Shown here: piece by piece, positions 18,362 through 26,732 of the stretch | Numbering within the stretch: the first letter of the stretch is position 1 | Layout of the letters: every line of letters starts with the position of its first letter | Assembly (NCBI GenBank): GCA_045540015.1 | Contig: JAZQGP010000013.1 | Coordinates: 231,310-295,309, forward strand | Length of the DNA stretch: 64,000 bases | Direction: 5' to 3' | Origin: UMGS1387 sp045540015 | Lineage (GTDB): Bacteria > Bacillota > Clostridia > Oscillospirales > CAG-382 | Made by a program: the position numbers and the translations under genes | Notes under the pieces: generated by a model | Told to the model about the DNA's origin: nothing | Seen by the model: the letters and a program-made list of their open reading frames with translations, nothing else | The model's database searches: none

Positions 18362-20119
18362 TTATTTTTGTGTTTCATGTATCGAAACAGTGTTAAAATC
18401 ATACACACATATTGTGTTTGTGCCTACAAGTTTAATAACACCTGAGTTCCACACAGATTTCATATACGGAGAATCATACAAATACTCATACGGATAGATG
18501 TTTGTTTTGCCGTTTTCGCCGTTTTTGTCGTATGAAACAAATATTGAGTCAAATTCTAAGGTCATATTTTGCTTATCAAATACAACGGGTTTGGAATGAA
18601 TATCATCAATAAATTCATTCATTGAAGCATATTTTTCCTCATGTTCGACTCTTAAAACAACTGCGTGCTTTCGTCCGTCCGACAGAATTTCCTTATCTGC
18701 ATACTTGTCTTCTTTGTTCACTCTGTATCCTGAGGAGAAATACATTGAAATGTAAAGTCCCGGATACTTCAGGAAAATATAGTTATCTTCCATAACGACT
18801 TCGTTAAATATGTTAAGAGGAACATAAGCGTTTATATAGTCATATTTTTCAGGATTTGTAATATTATAAAGACTTACCGCTGTGTTTTCGTTTGTGTAGT
18901 GGGTGCTGCAGCAACATCCGAGATCACCTGTCCAGCGGTTATGCTGCTTGTGGTAACCGGGATCTGACGGATGATGCGAAAAAATCCTTGTGTCTGTTCC
19001 TCCGAAAAGTGTAAGCTCCCATTCGTGCTGCTGATGATGTGCATACCACTTGTCGGGGAGATTTTTGGGATACGGGTCCTGTCTGTTTATTCCGCCGAGA
19101 AGGTATCTTTCGCCGACATATGTCTGCTTGCTGATTGCATAAGGAGCAAGTGCGTCAAGTGTAGCAGTACAGATATTAGCAGTATGCCATGCATGGCAGG
19201 AGTGAAGATGCTTTCTCTCTCTGTTAATGTAAGGATAGCTACGGTTCTTTTCTATGTCATATACTATGTCAGACGGTCTGTATCCCGATAAGATGAGCGA
19301 AAACGGGATATCCAGATCCTTTTCGCATATGCCGTATCTTGTGCCGAAATAATAACAGTAAGCAATAAACATGCCACTGTACTTTGAATCGAGTGCCGAT
19401 GCCGGATATATACGTCCGTGAGCACCGCCGTAAAGACCTTCCTTGGAGTCGCATATCATGTCAAGAAGAATAATATCAAGTACCATCCCCGTTTTCTTTT
19501 TGAGTTTTTCGTCTTTTGTGTACGCATAAAGTATGTTCAGAATAACCATTATTTCCATGCTGTAGCCGTATGAATCAAATTCACCCCAACCGTGCTTTGC
19601 ACGGAAATCAAGAAAATCACTAAGGTATCTTGTGTCTTTATTGTACAGGTCTTTCGGAGTCCACGGATCAAATTGCTCGAACATCACGTCTTTGTCCATA
19701 TAAAATTGAGCTGCAAGGTATCTTGAAACCCTGTTCATTAAAGCGTGGTTTTCAGATTCGTAGAATGAAAAGAAATCTCTTTTCAGAAAGAATCTGTCAA
19801 GAGCTTCTTTTGTCTTGTCACTCAGCTCATCATAGCATTCAAAATAAAGAGGGACAAGTCTTATTGCCTGAAAATCCGCTTCTCCTCTTGGGCATCTTCC
19901 CATTACATTCGGATGCTCAAACCAGTCGGCGGCAAATGTTATGTCATCCATAAGACGCTCTCTTGATGCTTCATCCTTTATAAATCTGAATATCTGTCGG
20001 TCTCTGTATGCTGATTTATCAGCTTTGCCTGAATATTCAAGGTTTTCTTTTTCAAACAAAACTTCGGTTGCAATTTTTTCTCTTTTCTCAAGTTCATTAA
20101 AGCTTTTATACATAATCAT
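18362..20119 (-). CDS. Uncharacterised probable alpha/alpha-toroid carbohydrate enzyme
   Basis: 585 residues, family not recognised with certainty. The first 350 residues are helix-rich with repeating aromatic/charged patterns (DSYGYSMEIMVILNILYAYT, GGAHGRIYP, HSCHAWHTANI), as in heparinase/lyase-type alpha/alpha-toroids. The last 230 look beta-rich, as in the sheet domain of two-domain polysaccharide lyases. HHQQHEWELTLFGG and the Cys cluster LGCCCSTHYTNE are conspicuous possible active-site or metal elements. No signal peptide. Its start overlaps the upstream dehydrogenase stop by four bases (ATGA), so the two are translationally coupled. Lyase or hydrolase activity on a glycoside is inference. 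Confidence 0.6.
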   Translation of the reverse strand: MIMYKSFNELEKREKIATEVLFEKENLEYSGKADKSAYRDRQIFRFIKDEASRERLMDDITFAADWFEHPNVMGRCPRGEADFQAIRLVPLYFECYDELSDKTKEALDRFFLKRDFFSFYESENHALMNRVSRYLAAQFYMDKDVMFEQFDPWTPKDLYNKDTRYLSDFLDFRAKHGWGEFDSYGYSMEIMVILNILYAYTKDEKLKKKTGMVLDIILLDMICDSKEGLYGGAHGRIYPASALDSKYSGMFIAYCYYFGTRYGICEKDLDIPFSLILSGYRPSDIVYDIEKNRSYPYINRERKHLHSCHAWHTANICTATLDALAPYAISKQTYVGERYLLGGINRQDPYPKNLPDKWYAHHQQHEWELTLFGGTDTRIFSHHPSDPGYHKQHNRWTGDLGCCCSTHYTNENTAVSLYNITNPEKYDYINAYVPLNIFNEVVMEDNYIFLKYPGLYISMYFSSGYRVNKEDKYADKEILSDGRKHAVVLRVEHEEKYASMNEFIDDIHSKPVVFDKQNMTLEFDSIFVSYDKNGENGKTNIYPYEYLYDSPYMKSVWNSGVIKLVGTNTICVYDFNTVSIHETQK

Positions 20120-21060
20120 ACCTCTATTCTGATTTCTTCTTCTGTATCTGCGGAGTTTCTTGCAAGTAAAGCTACTCTTGTAAGATAAAAAATCTCATTC
20201 GGTGATATCGGTGTGTTTCCGTTTATAAATTCCGTAAACAGTTCGGGTGCTTTGGCAGGTTTTATGGTTTTGCTTGCTTGTTCATTTGTTATGTAAATGC
20301 TTCCGTCACGAATCTCAAGTACGCCTTTGGTTCCCACACAGCGTATTCTGTCGTCGTCGTGAGTTGGAGCTTTGTCGGGACGGTAATAGTCAAGGTTTAT
20401 GGAGGCTATTACTCCGTCTTCAAGTCTGAACTGACAAAGCGCCGCCATTTCGGGAGAAGTTCCGATACTGTGAGCATTTACAGACAAAAAATTTTTGCCT
20501 GAAAAATGATATATCCAGTCTATTGCATGGATTCCTACCCACGGAATAGTTCCGCCATAAAGGGTGCGGTCATAATACCATTCGGGGCGTGTGCCGAATT
20601 TGTAGCTTTTTTGTGCGGTAATCATTTTAAGCACGCCTATAGCACCGTCTGAAACCAACCTTGCTCCCTCATAAAAGGCTGGTGAAAAGCGAAGATAATG
20701 CATTGCACAGAAACGGATACCGCTTTCTTTTACCGCTTTTTCTACTTTTTTAAGGTCGCAAAGCGTTGTTGCTACTGGTTTTTCTGAAAATACATCTATC
20801 CCGCGTTTTGCACATTCAACAATTATCTGTGAGGTAAGACCGAACACAGGCGAGACTATTGCAAGATCGGGCTTGGTTTTGTCGAGCATTGAAATGTAAT
20901 TTTTGTAATAGGGAACAGGATAGCTAAATTCAAATCTGCATTTAAGATTTTCATGGCTGCTTCCCGGTGCAATACCGCAAACATATATGTCAGTTCTCTT
21001 TGATATAATCTCTACGGCCTGTTCTGTGTGCCCGCAAGCACCTATTATACACACTTTCAT
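20116..21060 (-). CDS. Gfo/Idh/MocA family oxidoreductase
   Basis: 314 residues. The N-terminus CIIGACGHTEQAVEII is a Rossmann nucleotide-binding loop; SEKPVATT near residue 95 is the family signature; the C-terminal domain carries GGTIPWVGIHAIDWIYHF, where the family's usual catalytic histidine lies. Predicted cytoplasmic NAD(P)-dependent sugar dehydrogenase. It is distinct from the other dehydrogenase of this operon, so two oxidation or reduction steps are likely. The start follows GGAGAAATAAAAT, and the stop overlaps the next gene by four bases. Confidence 0.85.
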   Translation of the reverse strand: MKVCIIGACGHTEQAVEIISKRTDIYVCGIAPGSSHENLKCRFEFSYPVPYYKNYISMLDKTKPDLAIVSPVFGLTSQIIVECAKRGIDVFSEKPVATTLCDLKKVEKAVKESGIRFCAMHYLRFSPAFYEGARLVSDGAIGVLKMITAQKSYKFGTRPEWYYDRTLYGGTIPWVGIHAIDWIYHFSGKNFLSVNAHSIGTSPEMAALCQFRLEDGVIASINLDYYRPDKAPTHDDDRIRCVGTKGVLEIRDGSIYITNEQASKTIKPAKAPELFTEFINGNTPISPNEIFYLTRVALLARNSADTEEEIRIEV

Positions 21061-21096
21061 ATTTTATTTCTCCGAAATCAACTTGTTTTTGTGGTT

Positions 21097-22881
21097 TCAC
21101 TTTGTCTTTTTCTGTCTTGCCAGCAATGTTTCAAACCAAAGTTCAGGCTGTGGCATTGCAGAAATATCTTCCATAAACGAAAGCGTTCCTTTTGTAATTG
21201 TTCTTGTTTTGCGCATTATACAGATATTTCTGTCAGGCAAACGGTCAACGAATGCCGAGCCGTGTGTTCCGATTCTTTCTGCCGAGAGAATCATTGCAGA
21301 CAGCACCGAGCGCTGTGTCAGTACCATATCGTACAGCTTGAAGGCTTCGGAAATCCGGCTTTGGTTTTCGATTATAACCTTGTCGAAGAATTCGCTGCAC
21401 AGCTTATCCACCTTCTCAAACAGCGCTTTCATTTGCGCGGTATTTCTGTCAAAGTCTGCGCTTGCGCTCATCTGTGTCTGAAGCTCATCTCTGATTTGTA
21501 TGATATTGGACACACCGTAATTAAAGGTAGGTGCGGTATATTTTGGAATTGGCTGTTCAATATTATGTTTTTTTGAAATATGCTCTGCTGCACGAAGGCT
21601 TCCGACCTGAGTTGAATTGAGTGCGCTTCCGCCCGGACGGTAAACACCAAAGGTTCCTGCCGCTTCGCCTGCCGCGTAAAGTCCTTCGATTTCCGTCTGC
21701 CAGTTGCCGTCAACTGCAATACCGCCGTTGCAGTGCTGGGCACATACGGCAATCTCAAGCGGCTCGGTGTACAGGTCAATTTTGTTATCTGCATAAAGCC
21801 TGATGGCACCCTCATTCATTTTCTTGAGGCGTTCTATTGGCGTGCCGAACAGAGCACCTGAGTGGCGAAGATATTCGTAGGCTTCTTCGGGCAAAACATC
21901 AAAACCGTTTTCCAAGCCTCTCGGATTTTTGGTGAAATCAAGAAATACTCTGTTTCCATGTTTTATTTGCTCCGCAACGAGGATGTCAACCTTTGACGAG
22001 CCTTCAGTTTTTCTTGTGTCAAACGGCCACTGATAGCCTTTAAGGAATATAAGTCCCAGCGACTCATCGCTTAATTTTTCATACAAAAACTCATGCTCAT
22101 TTCCGTCCTTGTCAACTGAAATGTATCTCGGTAATACCTGCTGATACGTACCCGACAGATTCCAGCGGAATTTTGTGCTTGCAATACCGTACTGCCATTC
22201 CTCCATGTTTGAAAGAGCTGCTCCTGCATCTATTGCAAGAGAGGTTGCGCCGTGCTGGCTTTCGGGGTATACTGTATTTTTGTAAATTCCGGCAGGACCG
22301 CCTGTGCAGAGAATTACATTCTGACAGGATATAACGGATATTTCACCTGTAACCGTATTTGCACATGCAACGCCCGCGACGGCATTTTCGCAGGTCAGAA
22401 TTTTTATAACCCTTTGAAAATCAATGATTTCTATTCCTTTGCCGAGAACCGATTTTTCAAGTGCCTCGGTCATGTACTTTGAAGTAAGCGGACCGCAGGA
22501 GGTAGCACGGGTTCTCGGGTCGTGGTCTGTTTTGTATCCCGCATATTCTCCGTATTCGTTGGTCGGGAACGGAACGCCAAGCTCAACAAGACGCATAAAG
22601 CAACGCGTGGAATACGCTGCCTCGCAAAGAGCATGCTCACCCATGACACCGCCGCCGGAATATAGCGTGTCTGCCATTTCTCTTACGCTGTCACCGTCAC
22701 TTCCACACAGTGAGAGCTTGTAGTAGGTCTGTTTGTCACTGCCCGTATTTCGGGATGTTCCCATGTATCTTCCTTCTGTTATAATTGCAATGTCCTTTAT
22801 ACCGAGCTCATAAAGCTTGTCAGCGGCATTGAAGCCTGCACAGCCAGTACCTATTATTAATGTATTATATCTGTTTTTCAT
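21097..22881 (-). CDS. FAD-dependent fumarate-reductase/succinate-dehydrogenase-like flavoprotein
   Basis: 594 residues of the FAD-binding-2 family. An N-terminal dinucleotide fold (IIGTGCAGFNAADKL), RATSCGPLTSKYM around the capping region, and the C-terminal flavin signature (GLYAAGEAAGTFG, GSALNSTQVG) are visible. Family members reduce activated C=C bonds (fumarate, urocanate, cinnamate, steroid enones) or oxidise the reverse; the substrate here is unknown. The ATG at 22881 overlaps the SDR stop as ATGA, which decides the start over an upstream in-frame GTG or ATG. No quinone or haem partner is encoded nearby, so it probably takes electrons from the OYE or SDR partner or a soluble carrier. 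Confidence 0.82.
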   Translation of the reverse strand: MKNRYNTLIIGTGCAGFNAADKLYELGIKDIAIITEGRYMGTSRNTGSDKQTYYKLSLCGSDGDSVREMADTLYSGGGVMGEHALCEAAYSTRCFMRLVELGVPFPTNEYGEYAGYKTDHDPRTRATSCGPLTSKYMTEALEKSVLGKGIEIIDFQRVIKILTCENAVAGVACANTVTGEISVISCQNVILCTGGPAGIYKNTVYPESQHGATSLAIDAGAALSNMEEWQYGIASTKFRWNLSGTYQQVLPRYISVDKDGNEHEFLYEKLSDESLGLIFLKGYQWPFDTRKTEGSSKVDILVAEQIKHGNRVFLDFTKNPRGLENGFDVLPEEAYEYLRHSGALFGTPIERLKKMNEGAIRLYADNKIDLYTEPLEIAVCAQHCNGGIAVDGNWQTEIEGLYAAGEAAGTFGVYRPGGSALNSTQVGSLRAAEHISKKHNIEQPIPKYTAPTFNYGVSNIIQIRDELQTQMSASADFDRNTAQMKALFEKVDKLCSEFFDKVIIENQSRISEAFKLYDMVLTQRSVLSAMILSAERIGTHGSAFVDRLPDRNICIMRKTRTITKGTLSFMEDISAMPQPELWFETLLARQKKTK

Positions 22882-23609
22882 AGCTTCCTTATATGCATAC
22901 CTCCGTCGATGATAAAGGACTGCCCCGTGGTATAGCCAAATGTTCCGTCGCATAAAGCAACCACAGCCTTGGCAATATCACAAGGCGTACCCCAGCGCCC
23001 GAGAGGAACAAGTCCGTTTTCAATAAGCTTGTCGTATTTCTCCTTTACTGCCACTGTCATACCTGTGGCGATAATGCCGGGACATATTTCATTTACGGTG
23101 ATACCGTCGGATGCAAGTCTGTCGGCAAACAGCTTTGTTATCATGGAAACCCCCGCCTTTGATATGCAGTATTCTCCGCGGCTTGTTGAGCTTGTATACG
23201 CCGAGCATGAGGAAATATTGACAATGCTTCCGCCGTTTTTTTCTTCCAGCATTCTGTTTGCAACGAGCTGAGTAAGGAACAGCGTTCCCTTGGTGTTTAT
23301 TCCCATTACAAAATCGTAGCTTTCCTCAGTCATTTCAAGAATGTCACGGCGCACTTTAGGAGCAACGCCCGCAACATTTACAAGAACGGCGATATTTCCT
23401 TTTTCCAAAGCTGTGTTTACAAGAAGCTCTCTTGAAGAGGTATCGGACAAGTCACCCTTTATATATGTAAAATCATATCCGTCAAAAGCTGTAAGGCTGT
23501 CAGCCTGTGTAACATCCATGCCTACGACGGAATATCCTGCACGGCAAAGCTGCAGCGCACTTTCTTTTCCTATTCCGCCCAAAACACCTGTTATAATTGC
23601 AACACTCAT
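22878..23609 (-). CDS. Short-chain dehydrogenase/reductase
   Basis: 243 residues, normal SDR length. The nucleotide loop is TGVLGGIGK, NVAGVAP matches the NNAG motif, serine is in VNISSCSAY, and the catalytic YCISK (YxxxK) is present. The C-terminus FIIDGGMHI is typical. It interconverts an alcohol and a ketone using NAD(P)H. ATGA overlaps join it to the OYE gene upstream and to the flavoprotein gene downstream, so the three are made as one translational unit. Sugar alcohol, sterol and aromatic alcohol substrates are all possible. Confidence 0.9.
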   Translation of the reverse strand: MSVAIITGVLGGIGKESALQLCRAGYSVVGMDVTQADSLTAFDGYDFTYIKGDLSDTSSRELLVNTALEKGNIAVLVNVAGVAPKVRRDILEMTEESYDFVMGINTKGTLFLTQLVANRMLEEKNGGSIVNISSCSAYTSSTSRGEYCISKAGVSMITKLFADRLASDGITVNEICPGIIATGMTVAVKEKYDKLIENGLVPLGRWGTPCDIAKAVVALCDGTFGYTTGQSFIIDGGMHIRKL

Positions 23610-24802
23610 TTTTTAATCTCCTCATATAAATTTCTGTAATATTCGTTGAATACCGCACAGCCTGACACTCTCTTGTTTCTCATAAGCTCGGTGCATTTTG
23701 AGCAGGCAAGACAGCACTTTTTTGCTTCAAAGCTGCCATTAAGAAAATCTCTGTAGAACATGGGGTATGCAAGCCACATTCTGCCGTAACCTATGAGGTC
23801 GCAAATTCCTTCTGCAAGCTGTCGGTTACTTTGTTCAAACAAATCATCTCTGTAGTAAGACAGTCCCGAACCAACGACTAAAAGGTCGGGATGCTTTTGT
23901 TTTATATGTTTTTCTATGTATTCAAATCTGTCAAGACCTGTTTTTGCTTTTTCAGGAGGCGTATATGCGCCTTTTCTGTACGGACGGTTAACGTGAGGAT
24001 TGTAATACGGATTTCCTACGGTGACATTTAAAATCTGTATTCCGCTGTCGACCAATCTTTCGATTAACATGTCAGGCTCGGTAAAATCAAGATCGTTCTG
24101 CTCAGTTGTGCCGAATCCATAGGGCTTTGGCACCATATCCGAAACACTCAACCGTGTTGTCAGAAGAATGTCATCGGGAATCACCTGCTTTGCCGCATTG
24201 ACGCAATCAAGATAAAGACGAGTCCTGTTTTCAAAGCTTTCGCCATACCGTCCGCTGCGTGTAAATGCAGATAACAGCTCTTGAAAAAGATAACCGTGGC
24301 AGGATTTTACATCCACTCCGTCAAATCCTGCTTCTACTGCAAGCTTTGCAGATTCGGCATACAGCACGGGAAGCGAGTCAAGATATTCGTCTGTTACAAT
24401 ACTTTCATCGGTAACAGGACGTTTTTCCTCATATATCGGATTCCTGTAAGCTATCATCGGAACGATGCTCTGTCTGCCGGAATGTGTAAGCTGGAGAATG
24501 AAAACAGGAGTCACACCGCACTCTTCTTTGGCAACACCCCTCATTTTCTGCAGAAGCGCCTGAAACTGAGGCAGGTTTTGACGTGTCAGCATCATCTGTC
24601 CGGGATTGGTCCTGCCTTCGTGACACACGGCATTGGCTTCAAACCATACAATACCTGCACCGCTTTTTGCTGCATTTATGTATTTTTTGATTGTTAATTC
24701 GCTTGGACTTCCGTCTTTGTTGCAATCACAGCCTTCCATGGGTTGCAGAACAACACAGTTGTTTATACTTCGTGTGCCAATGCGGATGGAATTCTGAATC
24801 AT
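23606..24802 (-). CDS. Old Yellow Enzyme family flavin oxidoreductase with iron-sulfur cysteines
   Basis: 398 residues forming the FMN TIM-barrel of the OYE/2,4-dienoyl-CoA-reductase/BaiCD group, without the FAD/NAD domains of the long forms. VVLQPMEG is the first strand, LQLTHSGRQ carries the usual flavin contact, and VDVKSCHGYLFQELL with SGRYG is the family core. Near the C-terminus CCLACSKCTELMRNKR ends with a later Cys, the 4Fe-4S ligand pattern of anaerobic members. It would reduce an alpha,beta-unsaturated carbonyl. First gene of the operon, divergent from an AraC gene. Confidence 0.85.
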   Translation of the reverse strand: MIQNSIRIGTRSINNCVVLQPMEGCDCNKDGSPSELTIKKYINAAKSGAGIVWFEANAVCHEGRTNPGQMMLTRQNLPQFQALLQKMRGVAKEECGVTPVFILQLTHSGRQSIVPMIAYRNPIYEEKRPVTDESIVTDEYLDSLPVLYAESAKLAVEAGFDGVDVKSCHGYLFQELLSAFTRSGRYGESFENRTRLYLDCVNAAKQVIPDDILLTTRLSVSDMVPKPYGFGTTEQNDLDFTEPDMLIERLVDSGIQILNVTVGNPYYNPHVNRPYRKGAYTPPEKAKTGLDRFEYIEKHIKQKHPDLLVVGSGLSYYRDDLFEQSNRQLAEGICDLIGYGRMWLAYPMFYRDFLNGSFEAKKCCLACSKCTELMRNKRVSGCAVFNEYYRNLYEEIKK

Positions 24803-24866
24803 ATATCAACTATCCTTTCTGTACAACTATATCATACCAGATAATATAAGCAATGTATATATTTAA

Positions 24867-24918
24867 TTTTGCAAAAAAGCATTGCTTTTCTTGCAAAAAT
24901 ATGATACAATGCAAAAAA
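24867..24918. promoter_or_regulatory. Promoter and inverted-repeat operator between OYE operon and araC
   Basis: TTTTGCAA (24867-24874) and TTGCAAAA (24891-24898) form an inverted repeat, with a further GCAAAAAA at 24911. Within it lies a plus-strand promoter: TTGCTT (24882-24887), 17-base spacer, TACAAT (24905-24910), which drives the AraC gene. The overlap suggests autoregulation and control of the divergent operon. Confidence 0.55.
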
Positions 24919-24934
24919 AGAGAGGAGAAGTAAT

Positions 24935-25702
24935 ATGTCTTGTGCATTTCAGACAAACGGATTCAAACTTGAATACGTACAAAGCGTAACGGATACGGCT
25001 GTTTTGTGGGAAAGCCACTGTCACACTCAGTTTGAAATGATAGCCGTAATTGAGGGAGATATAAGTATTGTACTTGAAGGAAAAAAATATCGTCTTACGG
25101 AAAATCAGACAGTGATTATTCCACCGCTTTCCTATCATACCATTACCTCAAACAAAAACGGTTTATACAGAAGAGTTACAGCATTGTTCGACCTTTCGGC
25201 AATTCCCACTGCTCTTCAGCCGCAATTTGAGAAAAAAAGCACGAATATTGCCATGTTTTTATCATCGCAGGTTAAAGAGCTGAAAGAAATCTGCATGGAG
25301 GAGGATAAAGAGTTTTACGCTTCTCTTGCACACAGCCTGATGATACAGATTCTGTACAGTGACGCATTGCACGGGCAGCCTACCAAGCAACAGGAGGACG
25401 GGTTTCTAAAAGAAATCATTTCTTATATCGATGTTCATTTGTGTGAAAAAATCACTCTTGATGCTCTTGCAAAATACACCTCAAGATCAAAATCGTCGGT
25501 TTGCCATATATTCGAGGAGAAAATGAAAATATCTCCAAAGCAGTATATATTGCAAAAAAAGATGGCACTTGCCTCAAAACTGATTCAGGAAGGAGAGCTT
25601 CCAACCCGTGCGGCAATACAAGTAGGCTATGAAAATTACAGTGATTTCTACCGTATGTACCAAAAGCATTTCGGTATCAATCCTGCAAAAAAGAAAATGT
25701 AG
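24935..25702 (+). CDS. AraC family transcriptional regulator
   Basis: 255 residues: N-terminal cupin (HCHTQFEMIAVIEG, IPPLSYHTI) expected to bind a small ligand, and a C-terminal AraC DNA-binding domain (about 160-255, ITLDALAKYTSRSKSSVCHI and AAIQVGYENYSDFYRMYQKH). Divergent from the OYE-SDR-flavoprotein operon with a 132-base shared control region, so it most likely regulates that operon. The start follows GAGAGGAGAAG. Confidence 0.9.
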   Translation: MSCAFQTNGFKLEYVQSVTDTAVLWESHCHTQFEMIAVIEGDISIVLEGKKYRLTENQTVIIPPLSYHTITSNKNGLYRRVTALFDLSAIPTALQPQFEKKSTNIAMFLSSQVKELKEICMEEDKEFYASLAHSLMIQILYSDALHGQPTKQQEDGFLKEIISYIDVHLCEKITLDALAKYTSRSKSSVCHIFEEKMKISPKQYILQKKMALASKLIQEGELPTRAAIQVGYENYSDFYRMYQKHFGINPAKKKM

Positions 25703-25725
25703 TATAAAATACAACAAAAAACAAC

Positions 25726-25758
25726 GAGGGCATACCGCTTGAAAAACGGTATGCCCTC
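25726..25758. terminator. Shared terminator of convergent araC and deoR genes
   Basis: A perfect 12-bp stem, GAGGGCATACCG (25726-25737) and CGGTATGCCCTC (25747-25758). The best T-tract is on the minus strand (GTTGTTTTTTG), so it mainly ends the DeoR gene. Confidence 0.85.
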
Positions 25759-25763
25759 AATCT

Positions 25764-26519
25764 TTAGGCCGTAATTACGGTTATGCTGTGAGACTCTATT
25801 TCTTTCAGAATATCTTTGTTAATTTCATCGTCGGTTATTACAATGTCTGTTTCTTCAAGTGAGAAGGTTGTGAGTGTGCCTTGCCGGAGAAATTTTTGAG
25901 ATTCTGTAATTACAACGGTTTGCTCGGCATGCTTTGACATAAGGCTAAGTATTTCCGCACGTTCGGGATTGTCGCCCGTAAAGGCGGTGCCAGCACGGTA
26001 TCCGTCGGTTCCGGAAAAGAAGAATCTTGCATGAAAGGGTTCAAGGCAAGCTTTTGTAACGGGACCGACAACAGCCATTGAATCAGGCTGATATTCGCCT
26101 CCCATAAGGATTATCTTGATATTCTGATAAGGCGTTATAAAGTCTGCCATGAATGTGGAGTTTGTGAGGATTGTAACTTTCTTTCCGGAATATTTCAGCT
26201 CATCGGCAAGAAGAATACAGCATGAGCCGGATTCTATAATGACGGTGTCTCCGTCGCTGACAAGCTCGGCAGCTTTTTTTGCTATGCGTATTTTCTGGGC
26301 ATAGTTCGATATCATTCTGCGGTTGACGGGAGTAGTTGTGTTAAGCTTTACGTAACCCTGGTACCTTAATAGAAGCTTTTTCTCTTCAAGTTTTGTAAGA
26401 TCTTTTCTGACAGTAACAAGTGAAACGCCGAGAAGCTCTGCAAGTTCTGTTACTTGCATACGGTTGTTTTCATGCAACAAGCTGAGCATTTGCAATAGTC
26501 TGTCTTTATGAGTATTCAT
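25764..26519 (-). CDS. DeoR family sugar-operon repressor
   Basis: 251 residues. N-terminal winged helix (about 1-60: VTELAELLGVSLVTVRKDLTKLEE) and C-terminal DeoR sensor domain with the usual phospho-sugar-binding region (IESGSCCILLADEL, MGGEYQPDSMAVVGP, FFSGTDG). DeoR members usually repress until a phosphorylated sugar intermediate binds. It is divergent from the kinase-isomerase-aldolase operon, whose promoter carries an inverted repeat at the transcription start, the likely operator. Confidence 0.92.
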   Translation of the reverse strand: MNTHKDRLLQMLSLLHENNRMQVTELAELLGVSLVTVRKDLTKLEEKKLLLRYQGYVKLNTTTPVNRRMISNYAQKIRIAKKAAELVSDGDTVIIESGSCCILLADELKYSGKKVTILTNSTFMADFITPYQNIKIILMGGEYQPDSMAVVGPVTKACLEPFHARFFFSGTDGYRAGTAFTGDNPERAEILSLMSKHAEQTVVITESQKFLRQGTLTTFSLEETDIVITDDEINKDILKEIESHSITVITA

Positions 26520-26565
26520 GTTTTCACCTTATATGTTCAAGCACAGTGTGCCTAATATTAAAATA

Positions 26566-26594
26566 AGTATATCATAAAAATATATTTCAGTCAA
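26566..26594 (-). promoter_or_regulatory. Promoter of the deoR gene
   Basis: On the minus strand TTGACT, 17 bases, TATACT, about 47 bases upstream of the DeoR start. Confidence 0.7.
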
Positions 26595-26645
26595 GTTTTG
26601 GTAATCTTTTTTATGTAAAGTCGGCTGATTTACGTCGATATTTCC

Positions 26646-26691
26646 TTGACATCATGCTTAGTTTGTGATATAATTGGTTTCGAACGAAACC
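26646..26691 (+). promoter_or_regulatory. Consensus promoter with overlapping inverted-repeat operator
   Basis: TTGACA (26646-26651), 17 bases and TATAAT (26669-26674) match the sigma-A consensus exactly. GGTTTCG and CGAAACC, separated by AA, span 26676-26691 at the expected transcription start. A repressor bound there would block initiation; the adjacent DeoR protein is the obvious candidate. Confidence 0.8.
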
Positions 26692-26732
26692 GAATAAGAT
26701 TTCAATAGAATTAAAAAGGAGGAGAAGCGATA

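Noticed and set aside
23606..24802. A true bile-acid baiCD gene
   Set aside because: The family fits, but the neighbours are sugar enzymes and no bile-acid CoA genes occur; only the chemistry class is kept.
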